Assembly (NCBI RefSeq): GCF_023074835.1
Contig: NZ_JALLGW010000003.1
Span: 62,001 to 126,000, forward strand
Length of the DNA: 64,000 nucleotides
Origin: Halomarina salina
Lineage (GTDB): Archaea > Halobacteriota > Halobacteria > Halobacteriales > Haloarculaceae
Direction of reading: 5' to 3'
The position numbers and the translations under genes are program-made. Position 1 is the first letter of the stretch, and each line of letters begins with the position of its first letter. The notes under the pieces were generated by a model. That model had not been told where the DNA came from, searched no databases, and saw only the letters and a list, made by a program, of their open reading frames with translations. Below are positions 1 to 8,429 of this stretch, piece after piece.

Positions 1-650
1 CCGACCTCGACGGCGTCAACGTCGTCCGGAACGTGGGGCATCTCGGCGGTCACGGTATCGTCGACATCGAGCGAGGCCACGCCGAGATCAAGTACGAGGG
101 CGTGCGGGTCCCGGAGGAGGCGCTCCTTGGAGAGGAGGGCGGCGGGTTCCGCCTGGCGCAACTGCGCCTCGGCGGCGGCCGACTGACCCACTGCATGCGC
201 TACTCGGGGATGGCCGAACGGTCCCTCGAGATATCGAAGGCGTACCTCCAGGACCGCCACGCGTTCGACGGGACGCTCTCGGAGAAGCAGGCGCTGCGCC
301 ACCGCATCGCGAACGCCGAGACCCAGCTCCACGCCGCACGGACGATGGTGCGCCACGCCGCGCGCGAACTCGACGACAGCGACGCCCGCATCGAGGTGGC
401 GATGGCGAAGCTGTTCACCGCGAACGTCACGAACGACATCATGGACCTGGCCGTGCAGTGTCTCGGCGGGAACGGCATCGGGAAGGACCTCCCCGTCGCG
501 TACTTCTACGAGTCCGTCCGACCCTTCCGCATCGTCGACGGGGCCGACGAAGTCCACCGGCGCAGCATCGCCCGGCACGCCTTCGACGACGTCTACGACG
601 AGGACATGGAGAACGTGCTCACGTTCGACTCGGACCTCGACATGACCTGA
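1..650 (+). CDS. Acyl-CoA dehydrogenase, C-terminal part (cut by window edge)
   Basis: The reading frame is open from base 3, so the N-terminus lies outside the window; about 215 residues remain. It carries the middle beta-domain end (loop with VPEEALLGEEGGGF) and the whole C-terminal helical domain, including QCLGGNGI and the closing helix DGADEVHRRSIARH. These match flavin-dependent acyl-CoA dehydrogenases, which oxidise acyl-CoA to 2-enoyl-CoA in the cytoplasm and pass electrons to ETF. The usual YEG glutamate before the last helix is replaced (VDGADE), so the catalytic base cannot be assigned. Next gene is 140 bases downstream on the same strand with its own promoter, so it is probably the end of a separate unit. 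Confidence 0.9.
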   Translation, partial: DLDGVNVVRNVGHLGGHGIVDIERGHAEIKYEGVRVPEEALLGEEGGGFRLAQLRLGGGRLTHCMRYSGMAERSLEISKAYLQDRHAFDGTLSEKQALRHRIANAETQLHAARTMVRHAARELDDSDARIEVAMAKLFTANVTNDIMDLAVQCLGGNGIGKDLPVAYFYESVRPFRIVDGADEVHRRSIARHAFDDVYDEDMENVLTFDSDLDMT

Positions 651-710
651 CGACCGGGCACGGACCGGGGTCAGGGGAGTCCACCCCTCGCCCGTCGTGT
701 CCGACGAACG

Positions 711-718
711 TTTTTATT
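711..718 (+). promoter_or_regulatory. TATA-like promoter element before the leader ORF and the CoxL-like gene
   Basis: The T-rich element TTTTTATT is followed by CCGG. A very similar TTTTATTCCGG lies before the CoA-transferase at 18,250. Its spacing predicts transcription starting near base 741, right at an ATG. Confidence 0.5.
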
Positions 719-741
719 CCGGGAGCGCCAAGCCGTGTCTT

Positions 742-786
742 ATGATATCGAATGGCACGAACCTCGTCGCGGTAGCGAGGGTGTGA
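742..786 (+). other. Possible leaderless 14-codon upstream ORF
   Basis: ATG at 742 opens 14 codons (MISNGTNLVAVARV) and stops at 784-786, four bases before the GTG start of the large gene at 791. The ATG lies about 27 bases after the TATA-like element, as expected for a leaderless message. In frame with the large gene there is a stop at 773-775, so the large gene cannot start further upstream. The ORF could therefore couple or control translation of the 791 gene. This is inferred from position only. Confidence 0.35.
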
Positions 787-790
787 GGCG

Positions 791-3124
791 GTGGCGATCG
801 ACCCCATCGAACCGAGCGACGCCCGACCGAGCGAACTCGTCGGCTCGGCCATCCAGCGCCGCGAGGACCCGCATCTCCTCACGGGCGACGCGGAGTACAC
901 CGACGACATCGCGTACGAGGGGGAACTCCACCTGGCGTTGCTCGGCAGTCGGTACGGCCACGCGACGATCCAGTCGGTCGACGCCAGCGAGGCGCTGGCC
1001 GACGACCGCGTGGTGGCGGTCTACACCCAGGACGACGTCACGGCGTCCGGCATCGACGGGGTCCTGCGCGTCGGAGCTCCGGAGGACGGGACGGCCCCGG
1101 ACAACCCCCTGCTGGCAGGCGACCGAGCGCGGTACAGGGGACAGCCCGTCGCCGCCGTCGTCGCCACCGAGCGCTACGCCGCCCGAGACGCCATCGGCGC
1201 TATCGACGTCGACTACGAACGGAAAGACGCGGTCGTAGACCCGGTCGCGGCCGTCGGCGAAGACGGTCCGACGGTCCACGAGTCCGCGCCGGACAACGTC
1301 GCGTTCGACTGGGAGGTCGGGGACGAGTCCGCCGTCGAGAGCGCGTTCGCCGAGGCGGATACGGTCGTCTCGACGGACATCGAGATAAACCGGGTCCTCC
1401 CGACGGCGATGGAACCGCGGGCCGCCACCGCGCGCTACGACCCGTCGAGCGACGAACTCTCACTGGAGCTCTCGACGCAGAACCCCCACACGATCAGGGA
1501 CGACGTCGCTCACACGCTCGACCACCCGGCTGAGAAGGTCCGCGTCCGACCGCCGGACGTCGGAGGCGGGTTCGGCGGGAAGCTCCAGCCCTACGCGGGC
1601 CAGCTGCTCGCGGCCTGGGCGGCGAAACGCCAGGAGCGCCCGGTGAAGTGGGTGGCGACCAGAACCGAGGACTCCCTGTCGATGGTCCACTCGCGCCAGC
1701 AGTCGATCACGGCGGAGGCCGCGGTCGACGACGACGGCACCGTCCGCGGCGTCCGGGCGGAGTCGGTGGCACCGGTCGGGGGCTACCTCGTCCCCGGCGG
1801 GAAGATCGTCCCGACGAACCTCGGGCTGATGGCGAGCGGCCAGTACGACATCCCGGCCGTCCACGTCCGCGTCACCGGCGCGTTCACGCACACGGCCCCG
1901 ATGGCGGCGTACCGAGGGGCGGGTCGTCCGGAGGCGACGTACTTCATCGAGCGGCTGCTGCGTACCGTCGCGGACGAACTCGACATCGACCCGGTCGAAC
2001 TTCGGCGACGGAACTTCGTGCCCGCAGACGCGTTCCCGTACGAGACGGGGCTGGGCCACACCTACGACAGCGGCGACTACGAGAAGACGCTCGACCGCGC
2101 GCTCGAGATGGTCGACTACGACGAGTTCCGCGAGCGACAGCGACGTGCCCGTGACGACGGGCGATACCTCGGCGTGGGCGTCTCCTGCTACGTCGAGGCG
2201 TGTGGCGCGGCCCCCGGCTGGCAGGAGAGCGGCGTCGTCGAAGTCCGCCCCTCGGGCACCGTCGTGGTGAAGTCGGGGACCGCCGAGATCGGGACCGGCC
2301 ACCGGACGGCGTACACCCAGATCGCGGCCGCGGAACTCGGGGTCGACTTCGAGGACGTAACCGTCGTCGAGGGCGACACCGGAGAGGTGGAGGTCGGTGG
2401 CGGTACCGCCGGAAGTCGGTCGATGCCGCTCGGCGGCAGTGCCGTACAGCAGAGCGCCGTCGCGGTCCGCGAGCAGGCGGTCGACGTCGCGAGCGACCTG
2501 CTCGAGGCCTCACCCGACGACCTCGTCGTGGAGGGTGGCGACGTCCACCTCGTCGGGGTCCCCGACCGGTCGGTGAGCCTCGCCGAGATCGCCAGCGTCG
2601 TCGCGGAGGATAGTAGCCCGGACGACGAACGGGGACTGGACGCAACGACCGCCTACGACCCGCCCAACTACACGTTCCCCTTCGGAACGCACGTCGTGGT
2701 GGTCGAGGTCGACCCCGAGGTCGGTGCTATCGACCTCCTTCGGTACTGCGCCGTCGACGACGTCGGAAACCAGATCAACCCGAAGATCGTCGAGGGACAG
2801 ATACACGGTGGGGTCGTCCAGGGCATCGGGCAGGCCATCTACGAGGACGTCGAGTACGACGAGAACGGACAGCTCCTCACCGAATCGCTCCAGGACTACG
2901 CCGTCCCGAAGTCCGTCGATGTCCCGGAGATAGAGACCGAGTCGACGGTCACCCCGTGCCCGCACAACCCACTGGGCGTCAAGGGGGTCGGCGAGGCCGG
3001 AGCCATCGCCGCGCCGCCTGCCGTCGTGAACGCGGTGGCCGACGCCCTCGCACCGCTGGACCCCGACGGTCTCGACATGCCCCTGACGGCGCAGCGCGTC
3101 TGGGCGGCAGTGAACGGCCCCTGA
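791..3124 (+). CDS. Xanthine-dehydrogenase-family molybdopterin-binding large subunit (CoxL-like, form II type)
   Basis: This 777-residue protein has the aldehyde oxidase/xanthine dehydrogenase a/b hammerhead domain (about residues 20-150) followed by the molybdopterin-binding domain. Visible landmarks are GGGFGGK (258-264), AYRGAGR (373-379) and GVKGVGEAG with the probable catalytic Glu735. True CO dehydrogenase CoxL has AYXCSFR; AYRGAGR marks the form II/putative group, so CO oxidation is unlikely. Such enzymes hydroxylate aldehydes, N-heterocycles or other carbons and normally need a FAD subunit and a 2Fe-2S subunit. Neither is adjacent here, so partners must lie elsewhere or upstream of the window. 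The start is GTG at 791 because an in-frame stop at 773 excludes anything earlier. Substrate unknown. Confidence 0.88.
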   Translation: MAIDPIEPSDARPSELVGSAIQRREDPHLLTGDAEYTDDIAYEGELHLALLGSRYGHATIQSVDASEALADDRVVAVYTQDDVTASGIDGVLRVGAPEDGTAPDNPLLAGDRARYRGQPVAAVVATERYAARDAIGAIDVDYERKDAVVDPVAAVGEDGPTVHESAPDNVAFDWEVGDESAVESAFAEADTVVSTDIEINRVLPTAMEPRAATARYDPSSDELSLELSTQNPHTIRDDVAHTLDHPAEKVRVRPPDVGGGFGGKLQPYAGQLLAAWAAKRQERPVKWVATRTEDSLSMVHSRQQSITAEAAVDDDGTVRGVRAESVAPVGGYLVPGGKIVPTNLGLMASGQYDIPAVHVRVTGAFTHTAPMAAYRGAGRPEATYFIERLLRTVADELDIDPVELRRRNFVPADAFPYETGLGHTYDSGDYEKTLDRALEMVDYDEFRERQRRARDDGRYLGVGVSCYVEACGAAPGWQESGVVEVRPSGTVVVKSGTAEIGTGHRTAYTQIAAAELGVDFEDVTVVEGDTGEVEVGGGTAGSRSMPLGGSAVQQSAVAVREQAVDVASDLLEASPDDLVVEGGDVHLVGVPDRSVSLAEIASVVAEDSSPDDERGLDATTAYDPPNYTFPFGTHVVVVEVDPEVGAIDLLRYCAVDDVGNQINPKIVEGQIHGGVVQGIGQAIYEDVEYDENGQLLTESLQDYAVPKSVDVPEIETESTVTPCPHNPLGVKGVGEAGAIAAPPAVVNAVADALAPLDPDGLDMPLTAQRVWAAVNGP

Positions 3125-3268
3125 GTCGGTCGGGGGCGACCACGCTCCCCGACCCGGCCGGAGTCGCTGCCGACCGGCCGATTCTCCGCGTGTCGACCGT
3201 GTCCTCGGTCTCGTTCGAGACGTGCTCGCGCTCTCGTTCGTGGCCTCGTGATGAGAACCGTACTGAAG

Positions 3269-3275
3269 TTATTTA
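3269..3275 (+). promoter_or_regulatory. TATA-like element of the 3,303 gene
   Basis: TTATTTA lies 28 bases before the ATG at 3,303, the distance expected for a leaderless haloarchaeal transcript. Confidence 0.5.
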
Positions 3276-3302
3276 CCGGTCCTCCCCGAGAGAACGAGTA
3301 CC

Positions 3303-4094
3303 ATGCGAGAGATCGGCGACGGAAACGTCCTGCTCGACGTCGAGGGCCACCGGGCGGACGTCGTACTCAATCGACCGGAGAAGCGAAACGCGATGAACCA
3401 GGCGTTGCTCCGCGACCTCAGGCAGGCCCTCGAGGAGGTGGACGCGACCGACGGAGTCCGCGTGATGACGCTCTCCGGGAAGGGGTCGGTGTTCTGTGCC
3501 GGGATGGACCTGGAGATGATGCGAGAACGTGGCGAGGAGGACGCCGAGGGCCTCGACGTCGGCCTGAACGACGTCACGCACTACATCGAGGACATGGACG
3601 TCGTGTCGGTCGCCAGCATCAAGCGAGGGGCGATCGCGGGCGCGTTCGAACTCGTCCTCCCCGTCGACTTCCGACTCATCAGTCGTGACGCGAAGTACGG
3701 GGTCATCGAGGTGACACTCGGGATATTCCCCTCCGGAGGTGCGACGCAGCGGCTGCCCCGACTCGTCGGGCTCTCGAAGGCCAAGGAGATCGTCCTCTCG
3801 GGGGAGTTCGTCGACCCGGAGGAGGCGAGGGAGATCGGCCTCGTCCACGAGGTGGTCGACGACCCCGAGGCGATCGACGAGCGAGCGAGGGAGTACGCGG
3901 ACGACCTCGCGGAGAACGCCCCCCTCGGGATGGCGGCCGCCCGCGGACTCCTCAACTCTGCGCTCGACGTGCCGCTCGACGAGGGCCTCGCTCACGAGTC
4001 GGCGATGGGCGAGCGATTGACCGAGACCGACGACTACACAGAGGGGTTCACCGCAAGAATCGAGGGTCGGGAACCGGAGTTCGAAGGCCGGTAG
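3303..4094 (+). CDS. Enoyl-CoA hydratase/isomerase family protein
   Basis: The 263 residues form a single crotonase fold. The first oxyanion-hole segment is FCAGMDLE (64-71) and the second RGAIAGAFEL (108-117). Both glutamates that act in crotonase appear conserved: Glu136 in GVIEVTLG and Glu162 in SKAKEIVL, so hydration of a 2-enoyl-CoA is plausible. The gene stands alone with its own TATA box and converges with the crotonase-family gene at 4,121-4,903 (26 bases between stops). The two are clearly distinct sequences. Specific substrate cannot be told. Confidence 0.92.
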   Translation: MREIGDGNVLLDVEGHRADVVLNRPEKRNAMNQALLRDLRQALEEVDATDGVRVMTLSGKGSVFCAGMDLEMMRERGEEDAEGLDVGLNDVTHYIEDMDVVSVASIKRGAIAGAFELVLPVDFRLISRDAKYGVIEVTLGIFPSGGATQRLPRLVGLSKAKEIVLSGEFVDPEEAREIGLVHEVVDDPEAIDERAREYADDLAENAPLGMAAARGLLNSALDVPLDEGLAHESAMGERLTETDDYTEGFTARIEGREPEFEGR

Positions 4095-4120
4095 TCGGCC
4101 ACTCGGTATCTGCGGCCCGC

Positions 4121-4903
4121 TCAGGCGTAGTCCCGGTCGTACTCGGGGTCGCGACGCTCCGAGAACGCGTCGACCGCTTCGTGGTGCTCCGGGTCGTTGA
4201 CGCAGTCCCACTGGTACTCCATCGCTCGCTCACAGTACTCCTCGAACGAGCGCTGCGGGTCGACGAGGCGCTTGGTGTGCTGGACGGCCAGCGCCGGGAG
4301 GTCGCGCATCTCCTCGGCGAACGCCGTCGCACTCGCCAGCGGGTCGTCGGCCTCCTCGACGGCGAGGCCCAGGTCCACTGCATCCTCGGGCGTGATGTCC
4401 CGGCCCGTCAGGAGGTACTCCTTGGCCTTCGACTCGCCGACGAGTCTGGGGAGCAGCCATCCCCCACCGTCACCGGGGACGAGCCCGACGTGGACGAACC
4501 CCTCCCGGAGCACCGCTTCGGGGCCGACGACCCGTGCGTCGCAGGCGAGCGCGAAGTCGCAGCCCGCGCCGATGGCCGGCCCACCGACGGCGGCGACGCT
4601 CGGCGTCGCCATACCGCGGAGCTGTCGGACGACGTTCTGGACGCCCCAGAGGTAGCCGGCGTACTCCTCCTTGGTCATCGTCTCGTGCCAGTCGGGCATG
4701 TCGTTCACGTCGGCCCCGGCGCAGAACGCGTCACCGGCCCCGGTCAGCACGAGCGCGTAGACGCCGTCGTCCTCCGCGGCGTCGCGCAGTGCGGCGTTGA
4801 GTTCCAGGATGGTCTGTCGACGGAACGCGTCGTACACCTCCGGTCGGTCGATCGTTATCGTGGCGATACCACGGGTCGTCTCGTAGCGGACATCTTCGTA
4901 CAT
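4121..4903 (-). CDS. Enoyl-CoA hydratase/isomerase family protein
   Basis: A 260-residue crotonase-fold protein. Start chosen at ATG 4,903 (MYEDVRYETT); the ATG 45 bases upstream would add an Arg-rich tail unlike the family. Oxyanion-hole segments are FCAGADVN (60-67) and GGPAIGAGCDFA (107-118). The position of the first crotonase glutamate is occupied by Phe135, while an Asp in the following VPGDGGG loop and Glu162 in SKAKEY remain. This pattern occurs in isomerases and ring-acting family members as well as hydratases, so only the family is called. It lies 108 bases before the 3' end of the thiolase at 5,012, on the same strand and downstream of it. Confidence 0.9.
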   Translation of the reverse strand: MYEDVRYETTRGIATITIDRPEVYDAFRRQTILELNAALRDAAEDDGVYALVLTGAGDAFCAGADVNDMPDWHETMTKEEYAGYLWGVQNVVRQLRGMATPSVAAVGGPAIGAGCDFALACDARVVGPEAVLREGFVHVGLVPGDGGGWLLPRLVGESKAKEYLLTGRDITPEDAVDLGLAVEEADDPLASATAFAEEMRDLPALAVQHTKRLVDPQRSFEEYCERAMEYQWDCVNDPEHHEAVDAFSERRDPEYDRDYA

Positions 4904-5011
4904 AGGGAACCACCGCCGGCGTCGAGCGCCGGTCAGGCGATACCTCACCCGTCCGGGCGCGTCGTCATCAGTGTACCTGTGGTCGGCGAGGAGGAGAGAC
5001 CGGTCGACCCG

Positions 5012-6175
5012 TCACGGCCGCTCGAACACGTTGACGCAACTGACCGCGCCCGTCGCGTTCCGGCCGATGCCGATGTTGTGCTGGAGACCGACCTGCGGGT
5101 CGTCGACCTGGACCGCACCGGCCTCGTCGCGCAACTGTTCGTACACCTCCGCGACCTGTGCGACGCCCGTCGCGCCGATAGGATGGCCCTTCGACAGCAG
5201 ACCGCCCGACGGGTTGACGGGCGTGTCGCCGTCGAGGCGGGTGTGGCCCTCCTCGACGAAGCGGCCGCCCTCGCCCTCGCCGCAGAACCCGAGGTCCTCG
5301 TAGGTGACGAGTTCCGTGATGGAGAAGCAGTCGTGGACCTCCGCGACGTCGACGTCGTCCGGCGCGATACCGGCGCGTTCGTACGCCTGCGACGAGGCGT
5401 GACGAGACGCCGGGAAGTTCGTCAGCGCGGCGTCCGCGCCACGCTGGAACGTGTCCGTCGACAGGCCCCACCCGGCGTGGCGGACCGGTCGGTCGGTGAA
5501 CTCCTCGGCCCGGTCCTCGCTGGCGAGCAACACCGCACAGGCGCCGTCGGTGACCGGACAGCAGTCGTAGAGGTTCAGCGGGTAGCTCACCGTCGGCGAC
5601 TCTGCGACGTCCTCGACGGAGCACTCGAACTGCTGGTGGGCGTGGGGGTACTTCGTCCCGTTCGCGTGGTTCTTGACGCTCACCTCCGCGATCTGCTCGC
5701 GGGTCGTGCCGTACTCCTCCATGTGGCGGGTCGCACGCATCCCGAAGAACGCGGGCATCGTCACGCCGCGACCGCGCCAGAGCCGTTCGAGCGCCGCGCT
5801 CTGGATGAGGCCGGCGGTGTCGTCAAGCATCTTCTCCGCGCCGATGACGAGCGCGACGTCCGCCGTGCCCGCCCGGATGGCTATCGACGCGTTCCGGAAC
5901 GCGTCGCTCCCCGTCGCACAGGCGTTCTCGACGCGCGTGATGGGCTTCTCGAATAGCCCTGTCGCGTGTGCGACCGCGGCTCCGGACGAGCCCTCGCCGG
6001 CCATGTCGATGGTGCCGTACCAGGCGGCGTCGATGTCTGCCGTCGGGTCGACGCCGTGGTCGACGTCGTCGAGCAGTTCGAGGTACGCCGACTCCAGCAG
6101 GTCGTCGAACGACTGGTCGTACAGTTCGCCGAAGTCGATCATCCCGGCGCCGACGACGTGGACGTCGCGCGTCAT
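5012..6175 (-). CDS. Thiolase family protein (acetyl-CoA C-acetyltransferase/SCP-x type), catalytically intact
   Basis: A 387-residue thiolase. The nucleophilic cysteine is present as Cys86 in ENACATGSD, the middle histidine in VHDCFSITE, and the C-terminal GGLLSKGHPIGATG and CVNVF motifs are normal. It should therefore catalyse CoA-dependent cleavage or condensation of a 3-oxoacyl-CoA in the cytoplasm. It overlaps the upstream DUF35 gene by 4 bases (ATGA). Together with the synthase-like gene before that, this forms a three-gene unit resembling the archaeal acetoacetyl-CoA thiolase/DUF35/HMG-CoA synthase complex. It is the only one of the three thiolases in the window with a complete active site. 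Confidence 0.93.
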   Translation of the reverse strand: MTRDVHVVGAGMIDFGELYDQSFDDLLESAYLELLDDVDHGVDPTADIDAAWYGTIDMAGEGSSGAAVAHATGLFEKPITRVENACATGSDAFRNASIAIRAGTADVALVIGAEKMLDDTAGLIQSAALERLWRGRGVTMPAFFGMRATRHMEEYGTTREQIAEVSVKNHANGTKYPHAHQQFECSVEDVAESPTVSYPLNLYDCCPVTDGACAVLLASEDRAEEFTDRPVRHAGWGLSTDTFQRGADAALTNFPASRHASSQAYERAGIAPDDVDVAEVHDCFSITELVTYEDLGFCGEGEGGRFVEEGHTRLDGDTPVNPSGGLLSKGHPIGATGVAQVAEVYEQLRDEAGAVQVDDPQVGLQHNIGIGRNATGAVSCVNVFERP

Positions 6176-6609
6176 CGCGCACCTCCGGTCTCTCCCTTGT
6201 TCGAACGCGGGACGCTGAACTTGAACGAGTTGACCGGCCGACGGCCGTCGCTGAACAGTTCGCGGAACCGGGCGACGACCTCGGTGCCGACCTCGATTTC
6301 CTCCAGGTCGGTCTCGGTGAGCAGACCGTAGACGCGCGCGGCCTCCCCCTCACCGTCCGCCTGGGGCAGGTCCACGACTGCGACCGGCTGGGGCGTCTCG
6401 ATGTCGTCGGGGAGATACTGCTGGACGACGAACGTCTCGACGGTCCCGCGTTCCGCCAGGACGACTTCCTCGAAGGTGGCGGGCGCGTCTCCACACCGCT
6501 TGCAGACGCGTTTCTCCTCTGGGTACGACACCCACCCGCAGTCCTGGCACTCGAAGCCGACGAGGCGCTGGTCCTGCCGACGGGTTCGGTGATAGCGCGG
6601 GCCGCTCAT
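6172..6609 (-). CDS. DUF35 (zinc ribbon plus OB-fold) acyl-CoA-binding scaffold protein
   Basis: 145 residues. The N-terminal rubredoxin-like zinc ribbon has Cys21, Cys24, Cys36 and Cys39 (CQDC and CKRC). An OB-fold follows from about residue 48. In methanogens such proteins bridge acetoacetyl-CoA thiolase and HMG-CoA synthase and hold CoA; in actinobacteria they pair with Ltp2. Here it overlaps the thiolase start by 4 bases and the synthase-like gene stop by 4 bases, which supports a complex of the three products. The role as scaffold is inferred from family and context. Confidence 0.9.
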   Translation of the reverse strand: MSGPRYHRTRRQDQRLVGFECQDCGWVSYPEEKRVCKRCGDAPATFEEVVLAERGTVETFVVQQYLPDDIETPQPVAVVDLPQADGEGEAARVYGLLTETDLEEIEVGTEVVARFRELFSDGRRPVNSFKFSVPRSNKGETGGAR

Positions 6610-7604
6610 GCGCCGCTCACCCCCTCGTACTCGACGGGTTCGCGGTACTCGAGGTGCCGGGCGTACGAGACGTACTCCTTCGCGTCGAGCAGTTCGGCGA
6701 CGGACAGGCCGTCGGTACGGTCCGCGCCCGGACCGGTCTCGAACAGCAGCGCGTCGGCCCCGCCGCCCCCGTAGTTGACCCCCAGGACGGACGTTCCGGG
6801 GTCGCTCGTCTCGAACGCTGCGACGAGGTCGAGCGCGAACGACGCCGTCCCGGCGTCCCCCACGGCCTCCCGATGTGACACGTGGTCGGCGTCCACCTCG
6901 CCGACCGCCGTACTGGCCATCCGGGTGTCGGGTGCGCCAGCGACGGCTCGTTCGGGCTCCGTCTCCGACCCGTCGAGGACCCGTCCGACCGCGGACTCGA
7001 CCGCCGGTGCGACGCCGTGTCGCCGTTCGAACCGGGCGTCGCCCGTCTCGGCGACCGAACCGTGTTCGCGGTGGTGTTCGACGAACCCCGACGTCTCTCG
7101 CCCGCTGGCGAGGAGCGTGGCGACCGGGCCGTCGGCGTCGGACCGCAGGAGGAGCGCTCCGGCCCCCGCTCCGGCGGTCGGGCTCCCGTCGTCGTCGGGG
7201 TCTGCCGGAAGCACGTCGACCGCGACGAGCAGGACGGTCTCGCCGCCAGTCGCGAACGCCGCTGCCGCCCCGAGCGCGTCGGTGACGGCCCGACGGCTCG
7301 ACCGAAAGTCACCCGTCCGGACGTCGCCGGTCGCGTCGAGTCGGTAGGCCACCTGTGCGGCGATTCCGTGTTCGGCGAACGGGTCGGTGACGCTCGCGGA
7401 CAACACCGCGTCGACCTCGGCCGCGTCGGCGGCAGACCGCGCGAGCGCCGTCGCTGCGGCCTCACACGCCATCGTCACGTGGTTCTCGTCGCGGGCCGGG
7501 ACGGCGCTCTCGCCGCTCGCCCGTCCGCCGTGCTGGTCGGCGACGTCGCGCCGATCGACGCGATACAGCGGGACGTAGCCGCCGTGCCCGTCGACTACGA
7601 CCAT
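6606..7604 (-). CDS. HMG-CoA synthase/3-oxoacyl synthase-like protein lacking the active-site cysteine
   Basis: About 332 residues with the thiolase-like fold of HMG-CoA synthase: an N-terminal half with a VDAVLSAS strand, then a DFRSSRRAVTDAL helix where the family has a nucleophilic cysteine (ACYAGT-like). Here two serines stand in its place. The glycine-rich C-terminal segment LGVNYGGGGADALL is kept. Only one cysteine occurs in the protein, far from the active site. It may be a non-catalytic partner or use another chemistry. The ATG at 7,604 (MVVVDGHGGYVPL) is preferred; GTG at 7,631 is an alternative. It is the first gene of the three-gene unit with the DUF35 and thiolase genes. Confidence 0.75.
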   Translation of the reverse strand: MVVVDGHGGYVPLYRVDRRDVADQHGGRASGESAVPARDENHVTMACEAAATALARSAADAAEVDAVLSASVTDPFAEHGIAAQVAYRLDATGDVRTGDFRSSRRAVTDALGAAAAFATGGETVLLVAVDVLPADPDDDGSPTAGAGAGALLLRSDADGPVATLLASGRETSGFVEHHREHGSVAETGDARFERRHGVAPAVESAVGRVLDGSETEPERAVAGAPDTRMASTAVGEVDADHVSHREAVGDAGTASFALDLVAAFETSDPGTSVLGVNYGGGGADALLFETGPGADRTDGLSVAELLDAKEYVSYARHLEYREPVEYEGVSGA

Positions 7605-8429
7605 CGCTTCACCTCGGACCGTACCGTGCACCGTGGTACCATTGTGAACGATTGCACACGCTCCGCACCGTAAACTGTATCGGTGGCTGCAGAGAGTCGC
7701 CGGTACCCCCGGTGGTGTCGGCGCTGAGTGGACCTCCCTAGCATATCCGTTCGGGACGACCAGTTCGGTGACGCTACAATCGACGAACCGTCGAGGACCG
7801 GTACGTCTCTCGAATCGTGATTCGCCTGCCCCAGCGGGCGTTCCAGTGAGAAGACGACGTCACACCGCACGTCGGCCACCGATGATAAATGATAACACGA
7901 TTCGTGGACGAGATCGGTTGACGTGGTACTCCGTAGCAACACTCGCCAACGGGATTCTGAAGCGAATGAGCGATATCTTCTACGGCGATCAGGCCGGCCA
8001 TCGCCAAATATCGCTTCTAAAAGTGGCCGTGCGTTGTCGTACTAGAGTTTTCTGTAAACTTTCGTACGAACGTCGCTTCGCCGGTTATCGATAGGGGCCT
8101 ATGCAAGCCCTCTCTGCGGTCGAGAGCGGCCACGGGAGCTCCTGAGTTCTTCACGCCGATACGCCGTGGCCTGGCTCGGGCGTCGTCTGCCGACACGTCG
8201 CCGAGGACGCTCCTAATTGATGCCGAACGTCGACCGTGCAACTACTTTTGATATAGTGGGTATCGTGCACGCACCTATCAGCGGCGTGTGGTGGGGGGCA
8301 TACAGGCGGGAACACAGTGCTACTCCGGCCGAATCGAGGAGGCAGGTCGCGGCTCGTGAGCGTGATCGAGTTGGTAGAACGAAGGGTGCTCGTCCGCTGA
8401 AGCGGCCCCCGCTCGTCGAGGTCGCAGTG
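7605..8429. other. Intergenic stretch, no recognisable gene
   Basis: About 825 bases between two minus-strand operons. It contains the promoter of the synthase-like gene near 7,645-7,675 and lower-GC patches (7,880-8,060 and 8,240-8,270). Short frames occur on both strands, the longest about 108 codons, but none resembles a known family or has a convincing start, so they were not called. A CGTGCACG palindrome lies near 8,263. Eroded coding sequence is possible. Confidence 0.6.

Noticed and set aside
791-3124. Aerobic CO dehydrogenase large subunit
   Set aside because: The active-site loop is AYRGAGR, not the AYXCSFR of true CoxL, and CoxM/CoxS are not adjacent.
4181-5956. 591-codon plus-strand frame opposite the hydratase and thiolase
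   Set aside because: Shadow frame; the minus-strand products have complete family motifs.
7774-8007. Small minus-strand gene of 77 codons
   Set aside because: No family features, no clear promoter and unusual composition; kept only as part of the intergenic note.
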